Assembly (NCBI GenBank): GCA_016000195.1
Contig: JAECRO010000024.1
Coordinates: 1-41,230 of the forward strand
Origin: Burkholderiales bacterium
Lineage (GTDB): Bacteria > Pseudomonadota > Gammaproteobacteria > Burkholderiales > Burkholderiaceae_C
DNA length: 41,230 bases
Direction: 5' to 3'
The notes beneath the pieces were generated by a model that saw only the letters and a program-made list of their open reading frames with translations, was not told the DNA's origin and ran no database searches. Below, one piece after another: positions 18,121-25,538 of this stretch; positions within the stretch are counted from its first letter, which is position 1; each line of letters opens with the position of its first letter. The translations under genes were made by a program, and so were the position numbers.

Positions 18121-19794
18121 TCAAGAAGGGTCAATGGATGCTGTTTTCGAGGCATTGCCCAGCATTTCCCTGGCATGCGCAAGCGTGGCGCCGGACATCC
18201 GCTCACCGCCCAGCATGCGGGCAATTTCAGCCACGCGCTGAGCGTCGTTCATCTGGTCAACGGTGCTCAATGTCGTGCCGTTTTCCGTTCGTTTGGCCAC
18301 CACGAGATGATGGTCGGCAAAAGCGGCGACCTGCGGCAAATGCGTCACCGCCAGAACCTGCCGGTCCTGGCCCAGCTGGCGCATCAGCCGGCCGACAGTT
18401 TCAGCCACCGCGCCGCCCACACCGGAATCCACCTCGTCAAAAATCAGGGTTTGCGCCTGTCCCAGCTGGCTGGTGGTCACGGCAATGGCCAGCGCAATGC
18501 GGGACAGCTCGCCGCCAGAGGCCACCTTGGCCACCGGCCTGGGGGTGCTGCCGCTGTGGCCCGCCACCAGGAACTCGGCCTGTTCAAGCCCGTGCTGGGC
18601 TGGCTGCTCCAGCGGCGTGAGGGCCACCTCAAACCTGCCGCCCTGCATGCCCAGGCCCTGCATGGCCCGGGTCACGGCTTTGGCAAGCTGCGGCGCGGAC
18701 TGGCTGCGCAAGCCCGAAACCTGGCCGGCTTCTTCCAGGTAGGCTGCCTTGGCCTGGGACTCCTTTTTCTCAAGCTGAACCAGATCAGCGGCTTTGTCGA
18801 GGGCTTCAAGCTCGGACTGCCACGAGGCCAGCAATTCCGGCAGTTCCGCCGGTGGCCGCTTGTAGCGGCGCGCCAGGCTGACCCATTGGGCCAGGCGCTC
18901 GTCCAGTTCGGCCAGCCGCTGCGGTTCCAGCTCGGCATGCCTGGCATAGCCGCGCAAGGAGTGCGCGGCATCTTCCATTTGCGCCAGTGCAGTGTTCAAA
19001 AGCTCTGCCAGCGCTTTGAATTCGGGCTCAATGTGCTCCTGATTTTGTAGCGCATTAATGGCGCGGCCGAGCAGGGTGGTGGCATTGTCATCGGCTTCCT
19101 GCAAGGCATCGACCGCAGTTTGCACGGCGTCCCGCAAGGCCTGGATATTGGACAGGCGGCCATGCTGGGCATTGAGCTCTTCCCATTCGTGGGCGTCAGG
19201 CGCCAGCTTGCCCACCTCGCCGATTTGCCAGGCCAGCCGTTCACGGTCGCGCTGCAGGCTGTCCTGGGCGCCTTGCGCCTGGGCCAGGGTTTTCCGGGCC
19301 AGGCGCCACTCCTGCCAGCGCAGGGACAGCGTTTCGGTGGCTACATTGGCATAGGAGTCGAGCAGGCCACGAACGGCTTCGGGACGCGTCAGGCTTTGCC
19401 AGGCATGCTGGCCATGAATATCGACCAGCTGGCTGGCGATGTCCCGGAGCTGGGTGGCCGTTACCGCACTGCCATTGATCCAGGCCCGGCTCTTGCCCTG
19501 CGCATCAATCGTGCGGCGCAACAGCAGGGTTTCGCCCGGTTCAAGACCGGCCTGCTCCAGCCACGGCGCGAGGCGGGCGGCGTTGTCGAACTCGGCGCTG
19601 ATCTCGCAGCGCCCGGCGCCTTCGCGCACCACGCCTGCGTCGGAACGTGCGCCCAGAACCAGTTGCAGGGCGCCAATCAATATGGATTTGCCGGCGCCGG
19701 TTTCGCCGGTGAGCACCGTGAATCCTTGCGACAAGTCCAGGTCCATTTCGCGGACGATCACGAAGTCGCGCAGGGCAATGCTTTTAAGGCTCAT
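18121..19794 (-). CDS. recN: DNA repair protein RecN
   Basis: RecN is an SMC-like ATPase that acts early in double-strand break repair. The 557-residue protein has the N-terminal ATPase half (GFTVLTGETGAGKSILIGAL, Walker A) and the central coiled-coil region (about 160-370). The C-terminal half has the signature VASGGELSRIALAIAV and Walker B QTLIFDEVDSGVGGAVAETV. Length and domain order are standard. It follows nadK by 33 bp in the same direction, the common nadK-recN pair. No LexA box was identified upstream, but I did not find a clear consensus to test against. Confidence 0.97.
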   Translation of the reverse strand: MSLKSIALRDFVIVREMDLDLSQGFTVLTGETGAGKSILIGALQLVLGARSDAGVVREGAGRCEISAEFDNAARLAPWLEQAGLEPGETLLLRRTIDAQGKSRAWINGSAVTATQLRDIASQLVDIHGQHAWQSLTRPEAVRGLLDSYANVATETLSLRWQEWRLARKTLAQAQGAQDSLQRDRERLAWQIGEVGKLAPDAHEWEELNAQHGRLSNIQALRDAVQTAVDALQEADDNATTLLGRAINALQNQEHIEPEFKALAELLNTALAQMEDAAHSLRGYARHAELEPQRLAELDERLAQWVSLARRYKRPPAELPELLASWQSELEALDKAADLVQLEKKESQAKAAYLEEAGQVSGLRSQSAPQLAKAVTRAMQGLGMQGGRFEVALTPLEQPAQHGLEQAEFLVAGHSGSTPRPVAKVASGGELSRIALAIAVTTSQLGQAQTLIFDEVDSGVGGAVAETVGRLMRQLGQDRQVLAVTHLPQVAAFADHHLVVAKRTENGTTLSTVDQMNDAQRVAEIARMLGGERMSGATLAHAREMLGNASKTASIDPS

Positions 19795-19827
19795 AACTCG
19801 GTCTGTATCCGGCCGCAGGGGCTGCTC

Positions 19828-20703
19828 TCAGGCGACGCCTTCATTCCAGTGAAGTTTTTTGCGCAGGGTGTCAAAGTAGCTCCAGCCCTTGGGGTGCAAA
19901 AACCGCATCTGATGCTCGGAGCGCCGCACGCTGATGCGGTCGCCATGCAGCAAGGTGGCCAGCGACTGCTGGTCAAAGCTGGCGCTGGCATCCCGGCCGG
20001 CGACGATTTCAATGACGACTTCTCCAGAATCCGACAGCACGATGGGCCGGTTCGACAAGGTGTGCGGGGCAATCGGCACCAGTACCCAGCCGGCAATGGA
20101 GGGGTGCAGCATGGGGCCGCCGGCCGAAAGCGCGTAGGCGGTGGAGCCGGTGGGCGAGGCAATGATCAGGCCATCGGCCCGCTGGTTGGCAACGAAGCGG
20201 CCATCGACCTCGACCCGCAACTCCACCATGCCAGAAGTTGCGCCCCGGTTGACCACGACATCATTCATGGCGGTTGCCCTGAAAACGCAGTGGCCGTCCC
20301 GCACGACCCTGGCCTGCATCATCCAGCGCCGGTCTTCCTCGAATTCTCCGCTCAGCATGGGTGCCAGCGCGGTTTGGTAGTGTTCAAAGCCAATGTCGGT
20401 GATGAAGCCGAGCCGTCCCTGGTTGATGCCGATCACCGGCAGTCCAAACTGGGCCAGCAGGCGGCCGATGCCCAGCATGGTGCCGTCGCCGCCAACCACC
20501 AGGGCCAGATCGCATTGCGCGCCGATTCCGGCCGCATCGAGCGTTGGAAACTGGGTGAGGCCGGTATTGCTCGCTGTATCGGCCTCAAGCGCAACCTCGC
20601 AACCCTGCGATTCCAGAAAATGCGCAATGTCCTCCAGCGCAGAACGGGAGCCTTGGGCCTGGTACTTGCCGATCAGTGCGACATGGCGGAATTGCGACTT
20701 CAT
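19828..20703 (-). CDS. nadK: NAD kinase
   Basis: NAD kinase phosphorylates NAD+ to NADP+. The 291-residue protein has the family motifs [18 protein letters not shown] (with GGDGT), [16 protein letters not shown] and [19 protein letters not shown]. Start ATG 20703 ([14 protein letters not shown]) is chosen over a TTG two codons upstream. It is transcribed leftward with recN and is divergent from hrcA; the two starts are only 48 bp apart, so their promoters share that stretch. The hrcA-nadK-recN arrangement is typical of betaproteobacteria. Confidence 0.97.
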   Translation of the reverse strand: MKSQFRHVALIGKYQAQGSRSALEDIAHFLESQGCEVALEADTASNTGLTQFPTLDAAGIGAQCDLALVVGGDGTMLGIGRLLAQFGLPVIGINQGRLGFITDIGFEHYQTALAPMLSGEFEEDRRWMMQARVVRDGHCVFRATAMNDVVVNRGATSGMVELRVEVDGRFVANQRADGLIIASPTGSTAYALSAGGPMLHPSIAGWVLVPIAPHTLSNRPIVLSDSGEVVIEIVAGRDASASFDQQSLATLLHGDRISVRRSEHQMRFLHPKGWSYFDTLRKKLHWNEGVA

Positions 20704-20719
20704 CGGCAAATTACATCAC

Positions 20720-20748
20720 AACATTCCTTACAAGCTTCGTAGAATGTT
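20720..20748. promoter_or_regulatory. Inverted repeat in the nadK/hrcA divergent gap
   Basis: AACATTC (20720-20726) and GAATGTT (20742-20748) form a perfect 7-base inverted repeat with a 15-base spacer, ending three bases before the hrcA ATG. A TAGAAT hexamer inside it could be a -10 box. It does not resemble CIRCE. It could be an operator for another regulator or chance. Confidence 0.35.
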
Positions 20749-20751
20749 CCC

Positions 20752-21765
20752 ATGCTTGATAGTCGCGCACGTTTGTTGTTGAAAGCGCTCGTTGAGCGCT
20801 ATATTGCTGATGGCCAGCCAGTCGGTTCACGCACGCTGTCCAGGGCTTCGGGGCTGGAGTTGTCGCCCGCGACGATCCGCAATGTGATGAGCGACCTGGA
20901 GGACATGGGCCTGATCGTCAGCCCGCATACGTCTGCCGGCCGCATTCCCACCGCCCGGGGCTATCGCCTGTTTGTCGATACCATGCTGACGGCGCAGCGC
21001 GACCCGTTTTCGGTCGCTGGCCAGATGGCCCGGATTGCGCCGGACCAGCCGCTCAAGGTCATCAGCAACGCCGCCCACATGCTCTCCAGCCTGTCGCAGT
21101 TTGTCGGCGTGGTGATGGCGCCGCGCCGCACCTCGGTGTTCCGGCATATCGAATTCTTGCGGCTGTCCGAAAAGCGGTTTCTCGTCATCATTGTTTCACC
21201 CGACGGCGATGTGCAGAACCGGGTGATCTTTACCGAAACCGACTACACCCCGTCTCAATTGATCGAGGCGTCGAATTTTCTCAACTTGCACTACGCCGGC
21301 ATGGCGATTGAAGAGGTGCGCGAGCGGCTGAAAAACGAAGTCGAAGCGCTCAGGGGCGAAATTGCCACGCTGATGCAGGAAGCCGTCCTGGTCAGCTCCG
21401 AAGCCATCGAGTCGCGCGATGAAGTGGTGGTTTCCGGCGAGCGCAACCTGCTGGCGGTCAGCGATTTTTCGAGCGACATGGGCAACCTTCGCAAGCTGTT
21501 TGACCTGTTCGAGCAAAAGGCGCAACTGATGCGCCTGCTCGATGTCTCCAGCCGGGCCGAGGGGGTGCGGATTTACATAGGTGGCGAAAGCCAGGTGATT
21601 CCGTACCAGGAGTTGTCGGTGGTCACGGCGCCCTACGAGGTCGATGGCCAGGTCGTGGGAACCCTGGGCGTGATTGGCCCGATGCGCATGCCCTACGAGA
21701 AAATGATCCAGATTGTCGACATCACCTCCAAGCTGGTCAGCACCGCGCTCAGCCACAGCAAATAG
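20752..21765 (+). CDS. hrcA: Heat-inducible transcription repressor HrcA
   Basis: HrcA binds CIRCE operators and represses chaperone genes; GroEL keeps it active. The 337-residue protein has an N-terminal winged helix ([20 protein letters not shown], then [20 protein letters not shown]) and the [20 protein letters not shown] family motif. The GAF-like core includes [20 protein letters not shown] and [20 protein letters not shown]. Length is typical. It is followed by the intron-containing tRNA gene. A CIRCE-like site lies upstream of rpoH in this same window, suggesting that HrcA also controls the heat-shock sigma factor here. Confidence 0.97.
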   Translation: MLDSRARLLLKALVERYIADGQPVGSRTLSRASGLELSPATIRNVMSDLEDMGLIVSPHTSAGRIPTARGYRLFVDTMLTAQRDPFSVAGQMARIAPDQPLKVISNAAHMLSSLSQFVGVVMAPRRTSVFRHIEFLRLSEKRFLVIIVSPDGDVQNRVIFTETDYTPSQLIEASNFLNLHYAGMAIEEVRERLKNEVEALRGEIATLMQEAVLVSSEAIESRDEVVVSGERNLLAVSDFSSDMGNLRKLFDLFEQKAQLMRLLDVSSRAEGVRIYIGGESQVIPYQELSVVTAPYEVDGQVVGTLGVIGPMRMPYEKMIQIVDITSKLVSTALSHSK

Positions 21766-21846
21766 AGCCACTACAATCTGCCGCTGGAAGGGGAGCGTTA
21801 GCGCAGCTGCTGGAGGACTCCCAATAGCCTGTAAGATCACAGTTTC

Positions 21847-22177
21847 GGGCCTGTAGCTCAGTTGGTTAGAGCAGAGGACTTAACGAGGCAAGTCTAAACA
21901 TCGGGCAACCGGTGCATGGCGAACTTCTAATGGGTTGCCTGTCGTCAAGTTCACTCTGGCGGCAGGTAGAACTGGTCAAAGTCGGTGAAAGCTAGTTCTT
22001 GACGGATTTGCCAATACCGAGCCAAGCCCCCGGCAACATGGGGGAAGGTGTAGAGACTAGACGGCCAGCCTGTAATGGGAAGGTATAGTCCAGACCACAA
22101 ACTCGAAAGAGGTGGCGAAAGCCATAGTGGTAAGCATAATCCTTTGGTCCACGGTTCAAGTCCGTGCAGGCCTACCA
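21847..22177 (+). tRNA. tRNA-Ile (CAU anticodon) interrupted by a group I intron
   Basis: The 5' exon (21847-21880) gives acceptor GGGCCTG, D arm GCTC/GAGC and the 5' anticodon strand GAGGA followed by C32 and T33. The 3' exon (22135-22177) starts CATAATCC, then supplies T arm CACGG-TTCAAGT-CCGTG, acceptor CAGGCCT and an encoded CCA. Joined, they make a normal 77-base class I tRNA with a 7-base loop CTCATAA, so the anticodon is CAU. The short variable arm rules out tRNA-Leu. I favour tRNA-Ile2, in which lysidine at C34 would let it read AUA, over elongator Met by similarity of its anticodon and T arms. The usual proteins needed (TilS) are not in this window. Confidence 0.88.
21881..22134 (+). 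ncRNA. Group I self-splicing intron (IC3-like) in tRNA-Ile
   Basis: The 254-nt insert in the anticodon loop shows the catalytic core of the bacterial tRNA group I introns. P2 is AGGCAA (21886-21891) with TTGCCT (21935-21940). P3 is CTGGTC (21972-21977) with GGCCAG (22063-22068). P4 is TCGGT (21982-21986) with ACCGA (22016-22020), followed by GCCAAGC. P6 has CCCCC (22027-22031) with GGGGG (22040-22044). P7 is GACTA (22055-22059) with TAGTC (22086-22090). P9 is ACCAC (22094-22098) with GTGGT (22127-22131), enclosing two GAAA-tetraloop hairpins. The segment AAGGTGTAGAGACTAGACGG is as I remember the Azoarcus tRNA-Ile intron. The terminal G is base 22134. No ORF or homing endonuclease fits inside. 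Confidence 0.9.
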
Positions 22178-22183
22178 ATATCA

Positions 22184-22218
22184 AGAGAACCCGGCAATCG
22201 CCGGGTTCTCTTTTTTTT
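22184..22218 (+). terminator. Rho-independent terminator after tRNA-Ile
   Basis: AGAGAACCCGGC (22184-22195) pairs with GCCGGGTTCTCT (22200-22211) over 12 bp with a 4-base loop and runs into eight T residues. It is one of the strongest terminators in the window and ends the tRNA transcript. Confidence 0.92.
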
Positions 22219-22228
22219 GCCCATAAAG

Positions 22229-22265
22229 GCGCCTGCCATCCCGCGCACGCCGTGATGGCAGGCGC
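22229..22265 (+). other. Strong hairpin upstream of urtA
   Basis: GCGCCTGCCATC (22229-22240) pairs perfectly with GATGGCAGGCGC (22254-22265), leaving a 13-base loop. There is no T-run, so it is not a simple terminator. It lies about 150 bp upstream of the urtA start and could be an operator-like palindrome or a leader RNA structure. The rest of the tRNA-urtA gap holds nothing I recognise apart from a GGAGAAG ribosome-binding site before urtA. Confidence 0.5.
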
Positions 22266-22417
22266 GCCTTGGCGCACTTCGCCAAGCCATACGCCACCCG
22301 GCGTATTCCCCAATCCCCAGTGCTCTCCTAAAGTCACCCCATCGCGACGAAAAAGGCCTGTTTCCCGGGCCCCACACAGCGAGATGGAAACTTGTCAACC
22401 CCACCGGAGAAGCACTC

Positions 22418-23698
22418 ATGCAACGTCGATTCACCCTCAAGGCGCTGACCGCTGCCGTCGCCCTGGCCACCCTGTCCGCGCTGCCCGTTTATGCGGCTGA
22501 CACCATCAAGGTCGGCATCCTGCACAGCCTGTCGGGCACCATGGCGATTTCTGAAACCGTCTTGAAAGACACCGTCCTGATGGCGATTGACGAGATCAAT
22601 GCCAAGGGCGGCGTGATGGGCAAGAAGCTGGAGCCTGTCGTCGTCGATCCGGCGTCCAACTGGCCGCTGTTTGCCGAAAAGACCAAGCAGCTGCTCGGCC
22701 AGGACAAGGTTGCCGTGATTTTTGGCTGCTGGACTTCGGTGTCGCGCAAGTCGGTGCTGCCGGTGGTCGAGGAAATGAACGGCCTGCTGTTCTACCCGGT
22801 GCAGTACGAGGGCGAGGAGCTGAGCAAGAACGTGTTCTACACCGGCGCGGCGCCCAACCAGCAGGCCATTCCCGCCGTTGATTACCTGATGAGCAAGGCC
22901 GGCGGCGGCGCCAAGCGCTGGGTGCTGCTGGGCACCGACTATGTATACCCGCGCACCACCAACAAGATTTTGCGCGCCTACCTGAAGAGCAAGGGCGTCA
23001 AAGACACCGACATCGACGAAAAGTACACCCCCTTCGGCCATTCGGACTACCAGACCATCGTGGCTGACGTGAAGAAGTTCTCGCAGGGCGGCAAGACGGC
23101 GGTGGTCTCGACCATCAACGGCGACTCGAATGTGCCGTTCTACAAGGAACTGGGCAACGCCGGCCTGAAGGCTAAGGACGTGCCGGTCGTCGCCTTCTCG
23201 GTGGGTGAAGAGGAACTGCGCGGCGTGGACACGAAACCGCTGGTCGGCCACCTGGCGGCCTGGAACTACTTCATGTCGATCAAGAACCCGACCAACACCG
23301 AGTTCATCAAGAAGTGGAGCGACTACGCCAAGGCCAAGGGCATCGCCGGCCACAAGGACAAGCCCTTGACCAACGACCCGATGGAGGCAACCTACATCGG
23401 CATCAACATGTGGAAGCAGGCGGTTGAAAAAGCCAAATCGACCGACACCGACAAGGTGATTGCCGCCATGGCCGGCCAGACCTTCAAGGCGCCGTCGGGC
23501 ATCCTCTCCAAGATGGACGAGAAGAACCATCACCTGCACAAGTCGGTGTTCATCGGCGAGATCAAGGCCGACGGCCAGTTCAACGTGGTCTGGAAGACGC
23601 CCGGCCCGGTCAAGGCCATGCCGTGGAGCCCGTACATCGAGGGCAATGCGTCCAAGCCTGACGAGCCGGTCAAGGGCATGAGCGTCGTCAAGAAATAA
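22418..23698 (+). CDS. urtA: Urea ABC transporter, substrate-binding protein UrtA
   Basis: UrtA is the periplasmic urea receptor of the high-affinity UrtABCDE transporter. The 426-residue protein begins with an export signal MQRRFTLKALTAAVALATLS that carries a twin-arginine pair and ends near VYA-AD. The mature part, DTIKVGILHSLSGTMAISET, is the Leu/Ile/Val-receptor-like fold typical of UrtA. Further UrtA-like segments are VAVIFGCWTSVSRKSVLPVV, FYPVQYEGEE and YVYPRTTNKILRAYLKSKGV. A GGAGAAG site precedes ATG 22418. It heads an operon urtABCDE in the standard order. Expression of such operons usually follows nitrogen limitation; no convincing sigma-54 promoter was found upstream. Confidence 0.97.
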   Translation: MQRRFTLKALTAAVALATLSALPVYAADTIKVGILHSLSGTMAISETVLKDTVLMAIDEINAKGGVMGKKLEPVVVDPASNWPLFAEKTKQLLGQDKVAVIFGCWTSVSRKSVLPVVEEMNGLLFYPVQYEGEELSKNVFYTGAAPNQQAIPAVDYLMSKAGGGAKRWVLLGTDYVYPRTTNKILRAYLKSKGVKDTDIDEKYTPFGHSDYQTIVADVKKFSQGGKTAVVSTINGDSNVPFYKELGNAGLKAKDVPVVAFSVGEEELRGVDTKPLVGHLAAWNYFMSIKNPTNTEFIKKWSDYAKAKGIAGHKDKPLTNDPMEATYIGINMWKQAVEKAKSTDTDKVIAAMAGQTFKAPSGILSKMDEKNHHLHKSVFIGEIKADGQFNVVWKTPGPVKAMPWSPYIEGNASKPDEPVKGMSVVKK

Positions 23699-23722
23699 GG
23701 ATGCGGTTGCAATAACTTCCTG

Positions 23723-23830
23723 CGTCATACCCGCGAAGAGCCTGCCCTCGACCTGATCGGGGGCGGGTATCCAGACTCGTTTGAGCGTTTCAGCCCGTGT
23801 CGCTGGATTCCCGCCTTCGTGGGAATGACG
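23723..23830. repeat. REP-like imperfect inverted repeat between urtA and urtB
   Basis: The arm starting CGTCATACCCGCGAAG (23723-23738) matches, inverted, CTTCGTGGGAATGACG (23815-23830) at 14 of 16 positions. Inside it, GGCGGGTATCCAG pairs with CTGGATTCCCGCC at 12 of 13. This is the widespread REP-like unit of CGTCATTCCCGC...GCGGGAATCCAG type, present as two inverted units. As RNA it would form a large stem-loop between urtA and urtB, which could protect the urtA message and reduce readthrough. Nothing else gene-like lies in 23699-23957. Confidence 0.8.
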
Positions 23831-23957
23831 GACGGGAAGTTGTTATTTGCCAGATCCTAAAGCGGGTCCGGGGTCTCCCCGGCCCTCGATGGTTCAAGGA
23901 AATTGCAGTCTGGGCGCCACACCGTGCAGCGTGCCCGCCCAACCTACAGGTTCTTTT

Positions 23958-25532
23958 ATGCGACTTAGACACCTTCTTTTTTATGCTACGCTTTTCATAG
24001 CTGCTAACGCCCATGCCTTAAGCGCAGACGAGGTAAAAGGCATTATTTTTGGCGAAACCGACACGCGCGTCGAGGCGCTGAACAAGGCCGCCGTCAGCGC
24101 CGATGAAAAAACCGTCGCCTTCATCCAGGCGCTGGCTGACGATGCCGTCAAAACCAGTGGCGACAAGGTCTTCGTGGTCAAGGACGACAAGGCGTTCGAC
24201 CCGCTCACCGGCGCCGGGCAGCCCTTGCCGCCTGATGCCGAAGACGTGATCAACCCCAACATGATGCGCAGCGAGATCGACAACGCGCTGGCCGCGCTCA
24301 AGCTCCTGTCCAGGGACGAACAACTGCGCCGCGAAGCCATCAAGACGCTGGGCAGCGACAGCGACGAGGCCCGGCTGCCGCTGATTGAAAAAGCCTACGC
24401 GCTTGAGACCGTGCCCGCGCTGAAGGAGCAGCTGGAGATGATGCGCGCCGCCATCCTGCTCGGCAGCAGCGACAAGGCCAAGCGCCTCGAAGCGGCCGCG
24501 CAACTGTCGGCCAGCAAGAATCCCGCCACCAAGACAGTGCTGATCGAGCGCCTGGGCACCGAGCCTGATGCCGATGTGAAGGTCGCGCTGCAGGCGGCGC
24601 TGACCAAGGTCGAGGCCTCGCTCGCCTGGGGCGACAAGCTGGGCGCGATTTTCAGCGGCATCAGCCTGGGCAGCATCCTGCTGCTGGTGGCGCTGGGGCT
24701 GGCGATCACCTACGGGCTGATGGGCGTCATCAACATGGCGCACGGCGAGCTGATGATGATTGGCGCCTACGCGACTTATGTGGTGCAGGGCCTGTTCCAG
24801 AAATACCTGCCCGGCGCGTTCGACTGGTATTTGCTGGCCGCCGTGCCGGTGGCTTTTCTGGCCTCGGCGCTGATGGGCGCGGCGCTGGAGCGCAGCGTGA
24901 TCCGTTTCCTCTACGGCCGGCCGCTGGAAACGCTGCTTGCCACCTGGGGCATCAGCCTGATGCTGCAGCAACTGGTGCGGACCATCTTCGGCGCGCAGAA
25001 CGTCGGCGTTGAAAACCCGGTCTGGATGAGCGGCGGCGTGCAGGTGCTGGGCAATTTGTCGCTGCCCTACAACCGGCTGGTCATCATCGGCTTTGCGATG
25101 GCCGTGCTCCTTAGCATGGGCTGGCTGATCGGCAAGACGCGGCTCGGCCTGTTTGTGCGCGGTGTGACGCAAAACCGCCCGATAGCCTCGTGCATGGGCG
25201 TGAACACCGCGCGCATCGACACCTATGCCTTTGCGCTGGGCTCGGGCATTGCCGGGCTGGCCGGCTGCGCGCTGAGCCAGGTCGGCAACGTCGGGCCGGA
25301 CCTGGGGCAGGGCTACATCGTCGATGCCTTCATGGTCGTGGTGCTGGGCGGCGTCGGCCAGCTGGCCGGAACGGTCTATGCGGCCATGGGCCTGGGCATC
25401 CTGAACAAATTCCTTGAGGGCTGGACCGGTGCCGTGCTGGCAAAAATTGCCGTGCTGGTGTTCATCATCATCTTCATCCAGAAGCGGCCCCAGGGCATCT
25501 TCGCGATGAAGGGCCGTTCGGCGGAGGCATAA
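23958..25532 (+). CDS. urtB: Urea ABC transporter, permease UrtB
   Basis: UrtB is one of two membrane permeases of the urea transporter. The 524-residue protein has a signal-peptide-like start (MRLRHLLFYATLFIAANAHA) and a soluble extracytoplasmic region of about 190 residues with helical repeats, a feature of UrtB. The LivH-type permease domain starts near GISLGSILLLVALGLAITYG and includes INMAHGELMMIGAYATYVVQ and the coupling segment FVRGVTQNRPIASCMGVNTA. ATG 23958 is chosen; the frame is open further upstream but the extra residues look non-coding. The signal peptide and the first mature residues are encoded by a copy of the interspersed repeat. The gap from urtA is 259 bp, unusually long for this operon. 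Confidence 0.95.
   Translation: MRLRHLLFYATLFIAANAHALSADEVKGIIFGETDTRVEALNKAAVSADEKTVAFIQALADDAVKTSGDKVFVVKDDKAFDPLTGAGQPLPPDAEDVINPNMMRSEIDNALAALKLLSRDEQLRREAIKTLGSDSDEARLPLIEKAYALETVPALKEQLEMMRAAILLGSSDKAKRLEAAAQLSASKNPATKTVLIERLGTEPDADVKVALQAALTKVEASLAWGDKLGAIFSGISLGSILLLVALGLAITYGLMGVINMAHGELMMIGAYATYVVQGLFQKYLPGAFDWYLLAAVPVAFLASALMGAALERSVIRFLYGRPLETLLATWGISLMLQQLVRTIFGAQNVGVENPVWMSGGVQVLGNLSLPYNRLVIIGFAMAVLLSMGWLIGKTRLGLFVRGVTQNRPIASCMGVNTARIDTYAFALGSGIAGLAGCALSQVGNVGPDLGQGYIVDAFMVVVLGGVGQLAGTVYAAMGLGILNKFLEGWTGAVLAKIAVLVFIIIFIQKRPQGIFAMKGRSAEA
23982..24049 (+). repeat. Interspersed repeat copy 5, inside urtB
   Basis: It reads TATGCTACGCTTTTCATAGC, TGCTAACGC, a spacer, AAGCGCAGACGAGG and AAAGGCATTATTTTT. 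All three boxes are present, so it is a full-length copy. It encodes urtB residues 9 to about 31, the hydrophobic core of the signal peptide and the first mature residues. Confidence 0.65.
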
Positions 25533-25538
25533 ACAATC

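Noticed and set aside
21871..22145. Reading the split tRNA as tRNA-Leu(UAA), as in cyanobacteria
   Set aside because: The sequence GGACTT before the intron looks alike, but the D arm, short variable arm and 3' exon CATAATCC fit a class I CAU tRNA.
22268..22285. Possible sigma-54 promoter for urtA (TTGGCGCACTTCGCC)
   Set aside because: The GG-to-GC spacing is two bases too short for a sigma-54 promoter.
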